From JABHGY01 sp964525185 (GTDB lineage: Bacteria > Fidelibacterota > Marinisomatia > Marinisomatales > UBA1611): 41,063 nucleotides of DNA. The stretch spans positions 1-41,063 of the forward strand of contig CAZGFQ010000020.1 in NCBI GenBank assembly GCA_964525185.1, in the 5' to 3' direction. This document shows, piece by piece, positions 1 to 9,380 of the stretch; position 1 is the stretch's first letter, and every line of letters begins with the position of its first letter. The position numbers were made by a program, and so were the translations under genes. The notes beneath the pieces are model-generated. The model had not been told where the DNA came from. It saw only the letters and a program-made list of their open reading frames with translations, and did no database searches.

Positions 1-2
1 GG

Positions 3-83
3 CGGAGAAGCTGTGACCTTTTGAATGATTTTACAGAACATTTTGGACTTGACCTTTTAAGGTGTTTGGGTACTCATGTATAA
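3..83 (+). CDS. possible C-terminal tail of an upstream gene (edge fragment)
   Basis: One plus-strand frame is open from the window edge to a TAA at 81-83, giving about 26 residues ending in ...LRCLGTHV. A second frame also stays open briefly and ends at a TGA at 22-24. Neither can be tied to a protein family from so short a piece. I list it only because a gene may run in from the left; it could equally be non-coding. Confidence 0.15.
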   Translation, partial: RRSCDLLNDFTEHFGLDLLRCLGTHV

Positions 84-97
84 TTTGTATAAATACT

Positions 98-126
98 TAA
101 ACATTTGCACACTTTAACACATTAAA
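98..126. repeat. imperfect direct repeat, copy 1 (partner at 864-891)
   Basis: The stretch next to the radC 3' end shares the 12-mer CACTTTAACACA (110-121) with a copy at 874-885 just past the thyX 3' end. Upstream both copies also have AAACAT and downstream a TAAA. The two copies therefore follow the stop codons of two consecutive minus-strand genes. They could be a shared operator for the next gene in each case, or chance similarity in AT-rich spacer. Confidence 0.35.
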
Positions 127-128
127 AC

Positions 129-806
129 TTAAATCAGGCCATGATCTGCAAATGAATACACATCATTCCCGGCAATAATAAGATGATCATGAACAGAAAT
201 ATCTATAGCTAGAGCCGCTTCTTTCAATTTTTTCGTGATGGAAATATCATCTTGGCTTGGGTTGGGGTTTCCACTGGGATGATTATGTACAAAAACTAAT
301 GCAGCTGCATGATTTTCTAAAGCACGTTTCACAACTTCACGTGGATAAACGGCTGATGTATTGAGCGTTCCTTCAAATAATTCATCCATATTAATAATTT
401 GATTTCGACCATTAAGATAAATAACCATAAATATTTCTTTATTTTTATCTCTCAAATTATGTTGAAGATATTCAATAACATCATTGGAAGATTTGGCATA
501 ATCTTTATCAATAATTCTGTCGGATAAATATCTGCGGGCCACATCTTGTGATAATTTTAAACCAAATACATTTTTATCACCTATGCCCTTAATTGTCTTT
601 AAATCTTGCGGGTCTGCTTCCAAAACAGCTTTAAGTGATCCAAACTTTTTTAATGCATCTTTGGCGGGTTGTTTACAGTCGGAGCGGGGAGTACCTAATG
701 TTAAAAGTAATTCAATAATTTCATAATCATGAAAACCATCTAATCCGTTTTTTAGAAACTTTTCTCTTAAGCGCTGACGGTGACCGTCGTTGTGGGAAGT
801 GTTCAT
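129..806 (-). CDS. radC: RadC family JAB/MPN-domain protein
   Basis: A 225-aa protein of usual RadC length. The N-terminal half (about 1-95) is helical with a helix-hairpin-helix-like segment (KGIGDKN, 73-79). The C-terminal half is a JAB/MPN metalloprotease-like domain with the metal-binding signature HNHPSG (174-179) followed by the conserved Asp (186-187), i.e. an HxHx10D motif. The family is conserved, but its once-assumed role in DNA repair is not well established. It lies 85 bp downstream of thyX on the same strand, with a cluster of GAACAC hexamers in that gap, so it may have its own promoter. No clear Shine-Dalgarno precedes the ATG. Confidence 0.93.
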   Translation of the reverse strand: MNTSHNDGHRQRLREKFLKNGLDGFHDYEIIELLLTLGTPRSDCKQPAKDALKKFGSLKAVLEADPQDLKTIKGIGDKNVFGLKLSQDVARRYLSDRIIDKDYAKSSNDVIEYLQHNLRDKNKEIFMVIYLNGRNQIINMDELFEGTLNTSAVYPREVVKRALENHAAALVFVHNHPSGNPNPSQDDISITKKLKEAALAIDISVHDHLIIAGNDVYSFADHGLI

Positions 807-860
807 GTTATAGTTGTGTTCGCGTGTTCACGTAATACCGTGAAAAAAGGTTTTGAACAC
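799..860 (-). promoter_or_regulatory. cluster of GAACAC hexamers upstream of radC
   Basis: On the minus strand GAACAC occurs at 829-824, 821-816 and 804-799 (the last inside the first radC codons), and its complement GTGTTC lies upstream at 860-855. Four copies in 62 bp looks like an operator array for radC. The sigma-70 promoter itself is not obvious. Which regulator binds is unknown; half-sites with GAAC/GTTC cores occur in several LexA families, but the spacing here fits none exactly. Confidence 0.3.
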
Positions 861-863
861 ATG

Positions 864-891
864 AAAACATAGGCACTTTAACACACCTAAA
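864..891. repeat. imperfect direct repeat, copy 2 (partner at 98-126)
   Basis: Second copy of the element described at 98-126, sharing CACTTTAACACA at 874-885. It sits between the thyX stop and the GAACAC cluster ahead of radC. Confidence 0.35.
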
Positions 892-1851
892 TTATTTTAA
901 AGAGAGAAGTTTTTCATTGAACTCCCGAAGTTCCCGCACATTTCCAATCTCAATCTCGCCGGAATCCCATTTTAGTTTGAAATCAGATTCTGAATCAGAT
1001 CCACCTTGTTTTTGATATAAAGGAAATAAATCTTTTTCATCTCTTGGCTTCCCTTTATGAAGCGTGGCCGTAATTTGATAAGCAATATCTTCAGAAATAT
1101 CATCAATCACTCTTGGGGGAAGTTGTTTTTCCAGCAATCCTTGTTCTACTCTAGAAAACCGCATACCATGCACAACATAATCTTGATATGCTTCCCAAGC
1201 GAATGGAGCTTTTTCTTTTACATAATGAGCCATAGCGTCTGAAAATACTCGTATTTCATATTGGGCGTGTCCATCTGAGCGCAACCCAATAAAATGGAGA
1301 AGATTATGTAAATCATTTTTCCAATACCATTCGGTGTATATATTAACGGGAAGTAAGGATCTAGCCAATTCTCGAGCAACGCCCGCTTCATTCAATTCTT
1401 GGTATAAGGCAAAACTTCGTTCGGAATTTTCTTTAAAATAATCCAATACTTTTTGTTTTAATTCAGCTGGAACTTCACCAAATCTCCCTTGTTTATTTAA
1501 CGCACTTTGAAATTGAATATGTTCAGGCTCTGGTATATAAAATTCATCTCGAGCTTCAGAATATCTTAAAGAATATTCATTAATATTGGCTGTTCTATGG
1601 CGCACCCATTGTCTCGCAACAAAGATTGGCATTTTACAGTGAAATTTAAATTCCACCATTTCAAAGGGTGTTGTGTGTCGGTGGCGCATCAAATATCGTA
1701 TCAGCCCACGGTCTTGAGAGACTTTACTTGTTCCTTGCCCATAACTCACACGAGCGGCTTGAACAATGGCATCATCACCACCCATAGAATCAACGAGTCG
1801 GACAAATCCCTTATCTAAACATTTTATGGCATCTTCTGGTAATTGAGTCAT
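892..1851 (-). CDS. thyX: flavin-dependent thymidylate synthase ThyX
   Basis: ThyX makes dTMP from dUMP using methylene-tetrahydrofolate and FAD-mediated hydride transfer. The family signature RHRx7S is complete (RHR 84-86, Ser 94, then LRY). At 319 aa it is longer than the 220-250 aa of many ThyX proteins; the extra length is mainly a charged C-terminal extension after about residue 240. The ATG lies one base after the stop of the upstream cysQ-like gene, so the two are co-transcribed and probably translationally coupled. A classical thyA is not in the window, and purU nearby is another folate enzyme. Confidence 0.95.
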   Translation of the reverse strand: MTQLPEDAIKCLDKGFVRLVDSMGGDDAIVQAARVSYGQGTSKVSQDRGLIRYLMRHRHTTPFEMVEFKFHCKMPIFVARQWVRHRTANINEYSLRYSEARDEFYIPEPEHIQFQSALNKQGRFGEVPAELKQKVLDYFKENSERSFALYQELNEAGVARELARSLLPVNIYTEWYWKNDLHNLLHFIGLRSDGHAQYEIRVFSDAMAHYVKEKAPFAWEAYQDYVVHGMRFSRVEQGLLEKQLPPRVIDDISEDIAYQITATLHKGKPRDEKDLFPLYQKQGGSDSESDFKLKWDSGEIEIGNVRELREFNEKLLSLK

Positions 1852-1852
1852 A

Positions 1853-2635
1853 TTAATTTTTTCCTGATAATATGTTAAATGTTTTATTCACAGCTTCAAT
1901 TTCACCTGCAATTAAGCCCGGTGTAATTAATGTATCCTCTTGATTATAAATTCTTTGTTTCCCATTTAAATCAATTAATTTGCCACCGGCTTCATTGATT
2001 ATACAATTCCCAGCGCAAATGTCCCATTCGTTTTTTGGCCGTAGAGAAGCGAATATGTCTGCTTGCCCTGCAGCTGTTAATCCTAATTTATATGCAACGG
2101 AACCAATTGCTTTTAATTCACCAAATGTTCCATCATATGGAGTCCACAATCCGCGACGCGTTTCGGATCGACTATTTAATATAACCATATCACCAACATC
2201 CTCTTTAGTCATACAATGGATTGTATCTCCATTCAGATGGGCTCCTTCTCCATCAGAAGCTGTGAATATTTCTTTTGTGACTGGATTAAATAAAACACCC
2301 ACAATCGGTTTTCCATTTTCGGCTAAAGCGATGCTCACAACAAAATTGGGAACACCTTCAACAAATTCTTTTGTGCCATCTAACGGATCTACCACCCAAA
2401 CCCTTTCTTTGCTCAAGCGATCTGGAGAATCAACCGTTTCTTCTGAAAGCCATCCATATTCAGGGCATGCTCCCATGAGCGTTTTTTTTAGATAAGAGTC
2501 CGCAGCAAAATCTGCTGTTGTAACAGGATTATGATACCCCTTATCTTTTATTTCATAATCTGCTTTATAGTAATTCATAATAATGCTGCCAGCTTCTTTT
2601 GCAGCATTAATTGCAATATTTAAATTTGTATTCAT
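1853..2635 (-). CDS. cysQ: CysQ-like 3'(2'),5'-bisphosphate nucleotidase (inositol monophosphatase superfamily)
   Basis: A 260-aa Mg2+/Li+-sensitive phosphatase fold. The metal-binding elements are a Glu pair in WLSEET (63-67), DPLDGTKEF (83-91) and a C-terminal EWDICAG motif. DPLDGTKEF rather than the DPIDGT seen in many inositol phosphatases favours the CysQ branch, which hydrolyses 3'-phosphoadenosine 5'-phosphate from sulfate assimilation and sulfotransfer. Inositol-1-phosphatase activity cannot be excluded. It heads the short minus-strand unit cysQ-thyX(-radC) and is divergent from purU, with 129 bp between them. No obvious Shine-Dalgarno precedes the ATG. Confidence 0.85.
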   Translation of the reverse strand: MNTNLNIAINAAKEAGSIIMNYYKADYEIKDKGYHNPVTTADFAADSYLKKTLMGACPEYGWLSEETVDSPDRLSKERVWVVDPLDGTKEFVEGVPNFVVSIALAENGKPIVGVLFNPVTKEIFTASDGEGAHLNGDTIHCMTKEDVGDMVILNSRSETRRGLWTPYDGTFGELKAIGSVAYKLGLTAAGQADIFASLRPKNEWDICAGNCIINEAGGKLIDLNGKQRIYNQEDTLITPGLIAGEIEAVNKTFNILSGKN

Positions 2636-2764
2636 AGCATGAAAGTTATATCCAATTGTCCATGAATTGAAGTATCCATCTCTAAATAACGGATAAAATT
2701 TTATATTTCACATTTGGATTTGAAACCACTCGTCTTACATTTTGCATTATTAAAAAGGCTTTAA

Positions 2765-3601
2765 ATGATTATTCAACTTTCATGTGCTGACCGTCCGGGA
2801 ATAGTTTCCCGAATTACGGGGATTATTTCCAATGTAGGCGGGAATATTCTTTCTCTAGAACAACATGTAGAATCGGATAAAAATCTATATTTCATGCGGG
2901 TGGTTGTTGATGATGATTCTTTTAATCATTCTCGACATCAATATATATCAACTTTAGAAGCAGAAGGGGAGAAATTAGAAGCACAACTTTCTATAATTGA
3001 CGATTCAATCCCTATGAATGTTGCTATTTTTGTAACAAAAGAAGCCGCTCCTTTATATGATTTGCTCATTAAGCATCAAGCGGGCGAATTGCATTGTCAC
3101 ATTCCATTAATCATTAGTAATCATGCTGATTTAGAATCTATTGCTTCACAGTTTAATATTCCTTTTTCCCGTTTTAATATTCAACCAAACAATAAAGTCG
3201 ACCAAGAAAAGGAAATTCAACGCATCTTAGATTCAAACAATATTGATCTCTTGGTGCTTGCACGATACATGCAAATTCTTTCTCCTGAATTTGTAAAAAA
3301 TAATATATCAATAAACATTCATCATGGATTTTTACCTGCCTTTAAAGGGAATCGACCTTATCACCAAGCTTGGAAACGAGGCGTAAAAATAATTGGAGCC
3401 ACTGCTCACTATGTAACAGAAGAATTAGATGAAGGACCTATTATTGCTCAAGATGTTGTTTCTGTTACTCATCACCATTCTGTAAAAGATATGATTCAAG
3501 CCGGGCGAGATATTGAAAGGCGTGTTCTAACATCTGCTGTAAAAGCACATTTAGAACATCGAATTATATTACACAATCAACGTACAATTATTTTTCATTA
3601 A
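2765..3601 (+). CDS. purU: formyltetrahydrofolate deformylase PurU
   Basis: PurU hydrolyses 10-formyl-THF to formate and THF, balancing one-carbon pools. The 278-aa protein has an N-terminal ACT domain (about 1-80, starting IIQLSCADRPGIV) that in this family responds to Met/Gly status, and a formyl-transferase domain (about 84-275). Active-site residues are visible: NIHHG (184-188) with FLPAFKG, and Asp222 in LDEGPII. The ATG follows AAAAAGG at 2752-2758. Its stop abuts the stop of the convergent methyltransferase gene with no base between, so there is no room for a terminator. The neighbouring operon makes methionine through THF, so a link to one-carbon balance is plausible. Confidence 0.95.
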   Translation: MIIQLSCADRPGIVSRITGIISNVGGNILSLEQHVESDKNLYFMRVVVDDDSFNHSRHQYISTLEAEGEKLEAQLSIIDDSIPMNVAIFVTKEAAPLYDLLIKHQAGELHCHIPLIISNHADLESIASQFNIPFSRFNIQPNNKVDQEKEIQRILDSNNIDLLVLARYMQILSPEFVKNNISINIHHGFLPAFKGNRPYHQAWKRGVKIIGATAHYVTEELDEGPIIAQDVVSVTHHHSVKDMIQAGRDIERRVLTSAVKAHLEHRIILHNQRTIIFH

Positions 3602-4201
3602 TTAAGACTTGTTAAAAATAATCAACTTTTCTCGATCTTTTCTTGGAGAAATAGATAAATCAGGCCATTCTTCTTTTTCAATTTTCCACCCGTAATTAAA
3701 CAGAGATTTAACTTCTTCAATAGTTGTTCCCCAAGGTGGCCCGCCTTCTTCAGGTGTTTTATTCAAAGGAAACCAAAGTCCAATTAATTTTCCATTTGGC
3801 TTTAGGATTGTGTTCGCTAGTGATTCATATTCTTTTCTTCGGGATGGATGAATGGCACAAAAACATGTTTGTTCAATAAGGTAATCGAATGTGAATGCAT
3901 GAGTCTCTGGTAATGAAAAAATATCCGTTTGTAATATTTCAATTTGGACTGACGCACTTTTTGCTAACTTTCTCAAATCTGCGATAGCTGTTGGAGCAAA
4001 GTCTACCGCTGTAACGTTAAACCCTTGTATAGCAAATTGGACTGCATCATATCCGCGTCCGCACCCTACGATACAAATAGTCCCTTTTGTTAGCGAATGC
4101 GATAATTGTTCAAAAACTGGTGTAACACCATCAAGATCCCAACCTGCATCATTGTCTAAATAAATATTTTCCCAAAATGTTGGAGAATCTACTTTATTCA
4201 T
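3602..4201 (-). CDS. TPMT-family SAM-dependent methyltransferase
   Basis: A 199-aa class I methyltransferase. WENIYLDNDAGWDLDGVTP near the N-terminus is typical of the thiopurine methyltransferase family (pfam05724-like), and the SAM-binding loop is IVGCGRGYDA (44-53), followed by VTAVDFAP (63-70). Bacterial members act on thiols, halides, selenium or tellurium species; the substrate here cannot be read from sequence. It is the last gene of the metH-to-3602 operon and overlaps the pepE-like gene by 4 bp, so it consumes the cofactor that the operon's riboswitch senses. Confidence 0.82.
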   Translation of the reverse strand: MNKVDSPTFWENIYLDNDAGWDLDGVTPVFEQLSHSLTKGTICIVGCGRGYDAVQFAIQGFNVTAVDFAPTAIADLRKLAKSASVQIEILQTDIFSLPETHAFTFDYLIEQTCFCAIHPSRRKEYESLANTILKPNGKLIGLWFPLNKTPEEGGPPWGTTIEEVKSLFNYGWKIEKEEWPDLSISPRKDREKLIIFNKS

Positions 4202-4920
4202 TTAATTACAAACATTTCTTTTTGATCTTCATGTACTTTACCATCTATGCAGGAAACATAATTCACAAAAGAATCTGGGTAAAATTGTATAGACTTATAA
4301 TATTTCCCATTTTTAAAATGAGCTGCTGCGCCTCCATCAATTGCCCAGCCCGGTCCTGATTTTCCCTTCTTTAACATTTCATGCACATTGGGTCGGCGAT
4401 CTTTTTCTTCTTGATAATGGGGACAGGCCATTTCCGGTAAAAAACCTAAACATTCCATGCTATTTAAATTGCTTGCCCAAGAATCTGTAATCCCCTCTTC
4501 AAACCAACAAATCGCGCCTGCACTTACGCCACATAGAATAGTCCCCTTATTGTATGCTTTTAACAAAAGTTTATCCAATTTCCATTCACGCCATACAGCT
4601 AACATACTTTTTGTATTTCCTCCGCCCACATAAATCACATCTGCTTTATTGATAATGCTATCTAATCTTGGTGTTCTTTTGAATAGAGTTATATGACTTG
4701 GTTCACAGTTCAATTGCGAAAAACAGGAATAATAATTTACAATATAGTTGGAATCTTCTGCACTTGCGGTAGGAAGGAAAACGATATTTGGCTTTTCTTT
4801 TTCAGTTAAGTCTAAAATATATTGTTCAATTTTTCGATGGTTTGGATTTCGCCCAAAACCACCTCCGCCAATGGCTATAATATGTTTATCAATCGCTGAT
4901 GATTCAGTTTGTTTATTCAT
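4198..4920 (-). CDS. pepE: peptidase E-like serine peptidase (family S51)
   Basis: A 240-aa protein matching the S51 fold: IIAIGGGGFG at the N-terminus, IYVGGGNTK (97-104) and the nucleophile elbow GVSAGA with Ser133. Peptidase E hydrolyses alpha-aspartyl dipeptides (Asp-X); the related cyanophycinases are longer. Overlaps of 8 bp with gltB and 4 bp with the methyltransferase gene place it inside the aspartate-family operon. An aspartyl dipeptidase would supply aspartate, the entry substrate of thrA, which fits the context but is inference. Confidence 0.82.
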   Translation of the reverse strand: MNKQTESSAIDKHIIAIGGGGFGRNPNHRKIEQYILDLTEKEKPNIVFLPTASAEDSNYIVNYYSCFSQLNCEPSHITLFKRTPRLDSIINKADVIYVGGGNTKSMLAVWREWKLDKLLLKAYNKGTILCGVSAGAICWFEEGITDSWASNLNSMECLGFLPEMACPHYQEEKDRRPNVHEMLKKGKSGPGWAIDGGAAAHFKNGKYYKSIQFYPDSFVNYVSCIDGKVHEDQKEMFVIK

Positions 4921-7900
4921 TTAAATAAATTCCTAATCGATCTTTTATTTTTTCATTATATATTTTCTCAAAATCAATATTTCCCGAAGAGTGGGGTATT
5001 ATTTTACGAAAGTTATTTTTTTCTTCTGCCCAATTCTTCAATATTTTTTTAGCTATGGGTGAGCGAGTATGATAATCATGATTTCTAATTAATCGTTTTA
5101 CCATTCTTTCATCATTTACATTTAATGAATCATCTGAAACAAAATCAATATTTAAGGACGATGTAAGTGATTTTCTTTTTGTATAAATAAAAGCAAGACC
5201 GCCTGTCATGCCTGCGCCAAAATTGATACCAATATCACCTAAAACTATGATGTTTCCCCGTGTCATATATTCACATCCATGGTTCCCGATTCCTTCTACG
5301 ACGGCTGATGCGCCACTATTTCTCACGGCAAAACGCTCCCCACATCTACCGGATACATATAACGATCCGCCTGTTGCACCATATAAAGCCACATTCCCCA
5401 TTACAGTAAATTCTTTTTTCCTTAATCGAACTTCTTTTGGCATTCGAATGGTTATTCGTCCGCCAGACATACCTTTCCCCACAAAATCATTGGCAACGCC
5501 CTTTAATCTCAGCTCTACACCATCCGTTAAAAATGCGCCAAAACTTTGGCCACCAACGCCAGACATTAAACATTGCACTTCTCCTTTAAATCCACTTCTA
5601 CCATGAATAAAAGTTATTTCACCAGATAAACGCGTTCCCACCGATCTGTCTTTATTTTGAATATGTCTACTAATAACTGCATGCCCGTGCGTTAATAAGG
5701 ATGGGCGAGCTTCATCAAGAATTGTTTCATCAATCGATTTTTTATGCTGACTTTCAATAAAGTGGATTTTCTTTTCGCTCTTTAGCGGTAGCCCACTTTT
5801 ATTTCTTTTATTCAATATTTTTGATAAATCAATCCCGCGATTTTTTATATACTTTCTATAATCTTTATCTATGAACAATAAATCTGTACGACCTATCAGC
5901 GATTGGATTTTAGTAAACCCTAATTGACTTAATTGATTTTGAATATCTTTCGCCACATGATTTAAATAGATTTGAACATGTTCTGCTTTTCCTTTGAATT
6001 TTTTCAAATAAGCTTCATCCTGAGTTGCAATTCCTGCTGGGCACGTATTAAGATGACATTGTCTCGCCATGACACATCCAAGCGCTACAAGTAAAGATGT
6101 TCCAAAATCATATTCTTCTGCTCCCAATAGTGCTGCCGTAATAATATCTTTTCCTGTTTTTAATCCGCCATCAACTCGAAGAATGGCTTGGTCTCTTAAT
6201 TGATTATCGCACAATGTTTGGTGTACTTCTGCCAAACCATATTCCCATGGAAATCCTGTATGCACTAATGATGTTAATGGACTCGCGCCCGTTCCACCAT
6301 CGCCTCCAGAAACAAGAACAATATCTGCGCCAGCTTTGACAGCGCCAGATGCAATGACTCCAATTCCAGGTTGAGATACGAGTTTTACAGATATTTTAGC
6401 GCGTGGATTCACTTCCTTTAAATCATGGATTAATTGTTTGATATCTTCAATACTATAAATATCATGATGGGGTGGTGGCGATATTAAAGGAATGCCTGGA
6501 GTCGCAAATCGCGCATTTGCAATTTGTAATGAAACTTTATGGCCCGGAAGCTGTCCTCCTTCGCCCGGTTTAGCGCCTTGCGCCATTTTGATTTGGATTT
6601 CTTGTCCAGCCGATAAATATTCTGATGATACACCAAAACGTCCACTGGCAACTTGTTTGACAAAAGAATTTGTACTCTTGTCAGGGTTGGTCAAACTATA
6701 CCTATCAACCATTTCGCCACCTTCGCCCGTGTTGCTCCGACCTCCTACAAGATACATTCCACGTGCTAATTCTCTATGTGATTCATCTGAAATAGCACCA
6801 AATGAAATGGCGCCAGACCCAAATCGTCTTAAAATATTTTCAATGGATTCTACTTGATCGTAATCAATAGAATTTCTTTTAGACTTTACTTCAAATAAAT
6901 CGCGGATATAAACTGGATTACCATCATCTGACATTTTTATATTTTTCTGACGAATCGCTTGATGAATCCATTTAAAATGCTTTGGGGCAAATCCATGCAA
7001 TTCTCCATTCTTTCTAAATCGAAACAATCCTTTTTCTACAAACGATGGTTCAATTGAATCAAACGCTTTATTATTTCTATTTAACAAAATAGAATGAATA
7101 TCGTTAAAAGTATGGCCACCCAAATGACTCTCTAATGATGGAAAATACTTTTTGGCTACATCTTCATTTAAACCTACAATATTAAATAACATACTACCTT
7201 GATAGCTGCTAATGGTAGAGATACCCATTTTGGACATTATTTTTAATAATCCTTTTTCAAGAGCATATCGGTAATTTGATAAATGTTCAACCCAATCTAC
7301 TTCCCGAAAGTGTTCACGAATTAATTCATATGCCATGTAAGGATAAATTGCGCTTGCTCCTAATCCGACTAAAACAGCAATATGATGATCTTCCACCACA
7401 TCTCCCGTATAGCAAATGATTGAAACTTTACTCCGAACTTTCTTTTCAACTAAAAAATGATGAACATTTGAAACTACAATAGGCATTGGAATCGGTAATA
7501 AATGCTTTTTTAAATTTTCATCACTAAGAATAATCATTTTTGCGCCATTATTCACTGCCTGTAAACATTTATTTCTGATTCGTTTTAATCGCCCTTCTAA
7601 ATTGCTGCCAATCTTATAGTGGCAAAATATTTTTTCTTGGGGAAAATCATTTTGATAACTTGAAAGTCTATCACAATCAGAAGGAGATAAAACTGGGCTA
7701 AGTGTTCTCATTGCGCCTATAAATCGCGGATTTTTATTTAATAAATTTTCTTCACTCCCAATATAATTAAATAATGCCATGACTTTTTGTTCACGAATAG
7801 GATCAATTGGTGGATTTGTCACTTGGGCAAACATTTGTTTAAAATGATCATAAAACCGTCGACCTGTTTCTGACATCATTGGCAATGGAGTATCATCTCC

Positions 7901-9376
7901 CATTGAGCCAATTGGCTCTCGGGCACTCGTAGCCATAGGTATTAAAAATCGCGTCAAATCTTCTTTTGACCACCCAAGGGCAACCCGAAGTCTTTGATCA
8001 AATCCACTTTTTGGAAGATGAAATTGGCCAAATTCCTTTTCATCCGTTTCTCGATTTAAGGTAATCAGGTTTTTATTTACTAACTTGGAATAGGGACGAC
8101 GTGTGGCTAAATCTGTTTTTATTTCATGATTTTTTAATACTTTTTTCTCAGAAATAGATACACCAAATATTTCACTAGATGCCATATGATGATGAACTAA
8201 TAAATCTTTTTCATCAATATCAATAATGCCCGCTTCAGACGCCATAACAACCAAACCACTTTTTGTAATGGAATAACGTAACGGTCTTAACCCATTTCTA
8301 TCCATTTTGGCACCAACAATATCCCCATCTGTAAATACAATAGCGGCTGGGCCATCCCAAGGTTCCATAATATTTTCATGATAAATATAAAAATCTCTTA
8401 ATGTTTTTTTCATTTTTTTATTATAAAAATGTGGGTCTGGTATGAGCATTAATAAACTATGAAAAAGTTTTCGACTACTTCGCGTTAAAAATTCAATAGC
8501 TTGATCAAAACTCTGAGAGTCGCTTCCTTTAGAATTAACAATCGGAAACAATGATTTTAATTGATTGCCCCAATATTTTGATTTTAATTCATTCTCCCGA
8601 GCTTCCATCCATAAGCGATTTCCTTTGATAGTATTAAATTCACCATTATGCGCAATCATTCTAAAAGGTTGTGCCATTTCCCATGTGGACTCAGTGTTAG
8701 TGGAAAATCGTTCATGAAACATTGCCATTTTAACAACAAAATTTGGATGGCGGAGGTCTGGATAAAATTTATCTAACTCATCCGAAGACATTAAACCCTT
8801 ATACACAATTGTTTTTGAAGATAACGAACAAAAATAGCTTTTCTTTTTTCGAGAAATGATTTCACCCTCTATTAATTTTCTTAATAGATAAAGTTTGGAT
8901 TCAATGTTTTTTTCACTACGAGATGACTTTACTGAAAATAAATATTGAAAAATGATTGGTTTTGATTTTTTAGCTATTTCCCCTAGATGATTTAAATCTG
9001 TAGGAACGATTCTAATCCCTATTAAAGATATGCCTAAATCTTTCGTTTTATCTTTAACTGTTTTTTCTAGCCATTTCTTTTCTCGCCCATAAGTGAAAAC
9101 CATTCCAATTGCTAATTTTGTTGATTTTGGTAATTTATAATCGAATTCAGTTTCTAATATATTTTTAAAAAACTTAGATGGAATATTCGTTAAAATTCCG
9201 GAACCATCACCTGTTTTCCCATCCGCAGATATGGCGCCTCTATGGGATAATCTTTTTAGTCCTTGAAGGGCTGATGGTAAAATACGTTTATCAGCTCTTC
9301 CGTTTAGAGTTACAATAAACCCCGTTCCGCATGAATCATGAAATTTTTCCCTATTCACTAAAGGTCCTTGCGCCAT
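4913..9376 (-). CDS. gltB: glutamate synthase, large (glutaminase/FMN) subunit
   Basis: A 1487-aa, full-length GltB that makes glutamate from glutamine and 2-oxoglutarate. The class II amidotransferase nucleophile is Cys16 (DSCGTGF), so the first 15 residues are expected to be removed as a propeptide. The central and FMN-binding domains are complete (SVKLVSQPGIGVIASG), and the 3Fe-4S cysteines are in CVMARQCHLNTCPAG (about 1100-1114). The Gly-rich beta-helix domain (GVANDFVGKGMSGG) ends the protein. The small subunit gltD is not adjacent, which is unusual; a distant gltD or ferredoxin may serve as electron donor. It starts 4 bp after metB and overlaps pepE. Confidence 0.97.
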   Translation of the reverse strand: MAQGPLVNREKFHDSCGTGFIVTLNGRADKRILPSALQGLKRLSHRGAISADGKTGDGSGILTNIPSKFFKNILETEFDYKLPKSTKLAIGMVFTYGREKKWLEKTVKDKTKDLGISLIGIRIVPTDLNHLGEIAKKSKPIIFQYLFSVKSSRSEKNIESKLYLLRKLIEGEIISRKKKSYFCSLSSKTIVYKGLMSSDELDKFYPDLRHPNFVVKMAMFHERFSTNTESTWEMAQPFRMIAHNGEFNTIKGNRLWMEARENELKSKYWGNQLKSLFPIVNSKGSDSQSFDQAIEFLTRSSRKLFHSLLMLIPDPHFYNKKMKKTLRDFYIYHENIMEPWDGPAAIVFTDGDIVGAKMDRNGLRPLRYSITKSGLVVMASEAGIIDIDEKDLLVHHHMASSEIFGVSISEKKVLKNHEIKTDLATRRPYSKLVNKNLITLNRETDEKEFGQFHLPKSGFDQRLRVALGWSKEDLTRFLIPMATSAREPIGSMGDDTPLPMMSETGRRFYDHFKQMFAQVTNPPIDPIREQKVMALFNYIGSEENLLNKNPRFIGAMRTLSPVLSPSDCDRLSSYQNDFPQEKIFCHYKIGSNLEGRLKRIRNKCLQAVNNGAKMIILSDENLKKHLLPIPMPIVVSNVHHFLVEKKVRSKVSIICYTGDVVEDHHIAVLVGLGASAIYPYMAYELIREHFREVDWVEHLSNYRYALEKGLLKIMSKMGISTISSYQGSMLFNIVGLNEDVAKKYFPSLESHLGGHTFNDIHSILLNRNNKAFDSIEPSFVEKGLFRFRKNGELHGFAPKHFKWIHQAIRQKNIKMSDDGNPVYIRDLFEVKSKRNSIDYDQVESIENILRRFGSGAISFGAISDESHRELARGMYLVGGRSNTGEGGEMVDRYSLTNPDKSTNSFVKQVASGRFGVSSEYLSAGQEIQIKMAQGAKPGEGGQLPGHKVSLQIANARFATPGIPLISPPPHHDIYSIEDIKQLIHDLKEVNPRAKISVKLVSQPGIGVIASGAVKAGADIVLVSGGDGGTGASPLTSLVHTGFPWEYGLAEVHQTLCDNQLRDQAILRVDGGLKTGKDIITAALLGAEEYDFGTSLLVALGCVMARQCHLNTCPAGIATQDEAYLKKFKGKAEHVQIYLNHVAKDIQNQLSQLGFTKIQSLIGRTDLLFIDKDYRKYIKNRGIDLSKILNKRNKSGLPLKSEKKIHFIESQHKKSIDETILDEARPSLLTHGHAVISRHIQNKDRSVGTRLSGEITFIHGRSGFKGEVQCLMSGVGGQSFGAFLTDGVELRLKGVANDFVGKGMSGGRITIRMPKEVRLRKKEFTVMGNVALYGATGGSLYVSGRCGERFAVRNSGASAVVEGIGNHGCEYMTRGNIIVLGDIGINFGAGMTGGLAFIYTKRKSLTSSLNIDFVSDDSLNVNDERMVKRLIRNHDYHTRSPIAKKILKNWAEEKNNFRKIIPHSSGNIDFEKIYNEKIKDRLGIYLNE

Positions 9377-9380
9377 TGTG

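Noticed and set aside
5208..6857. Plus-strand ORFs of about 120-130 codons inside gltB
   Set aside because: They are Pro/Ser-rich antisense shadows of a strongly conserved gene.
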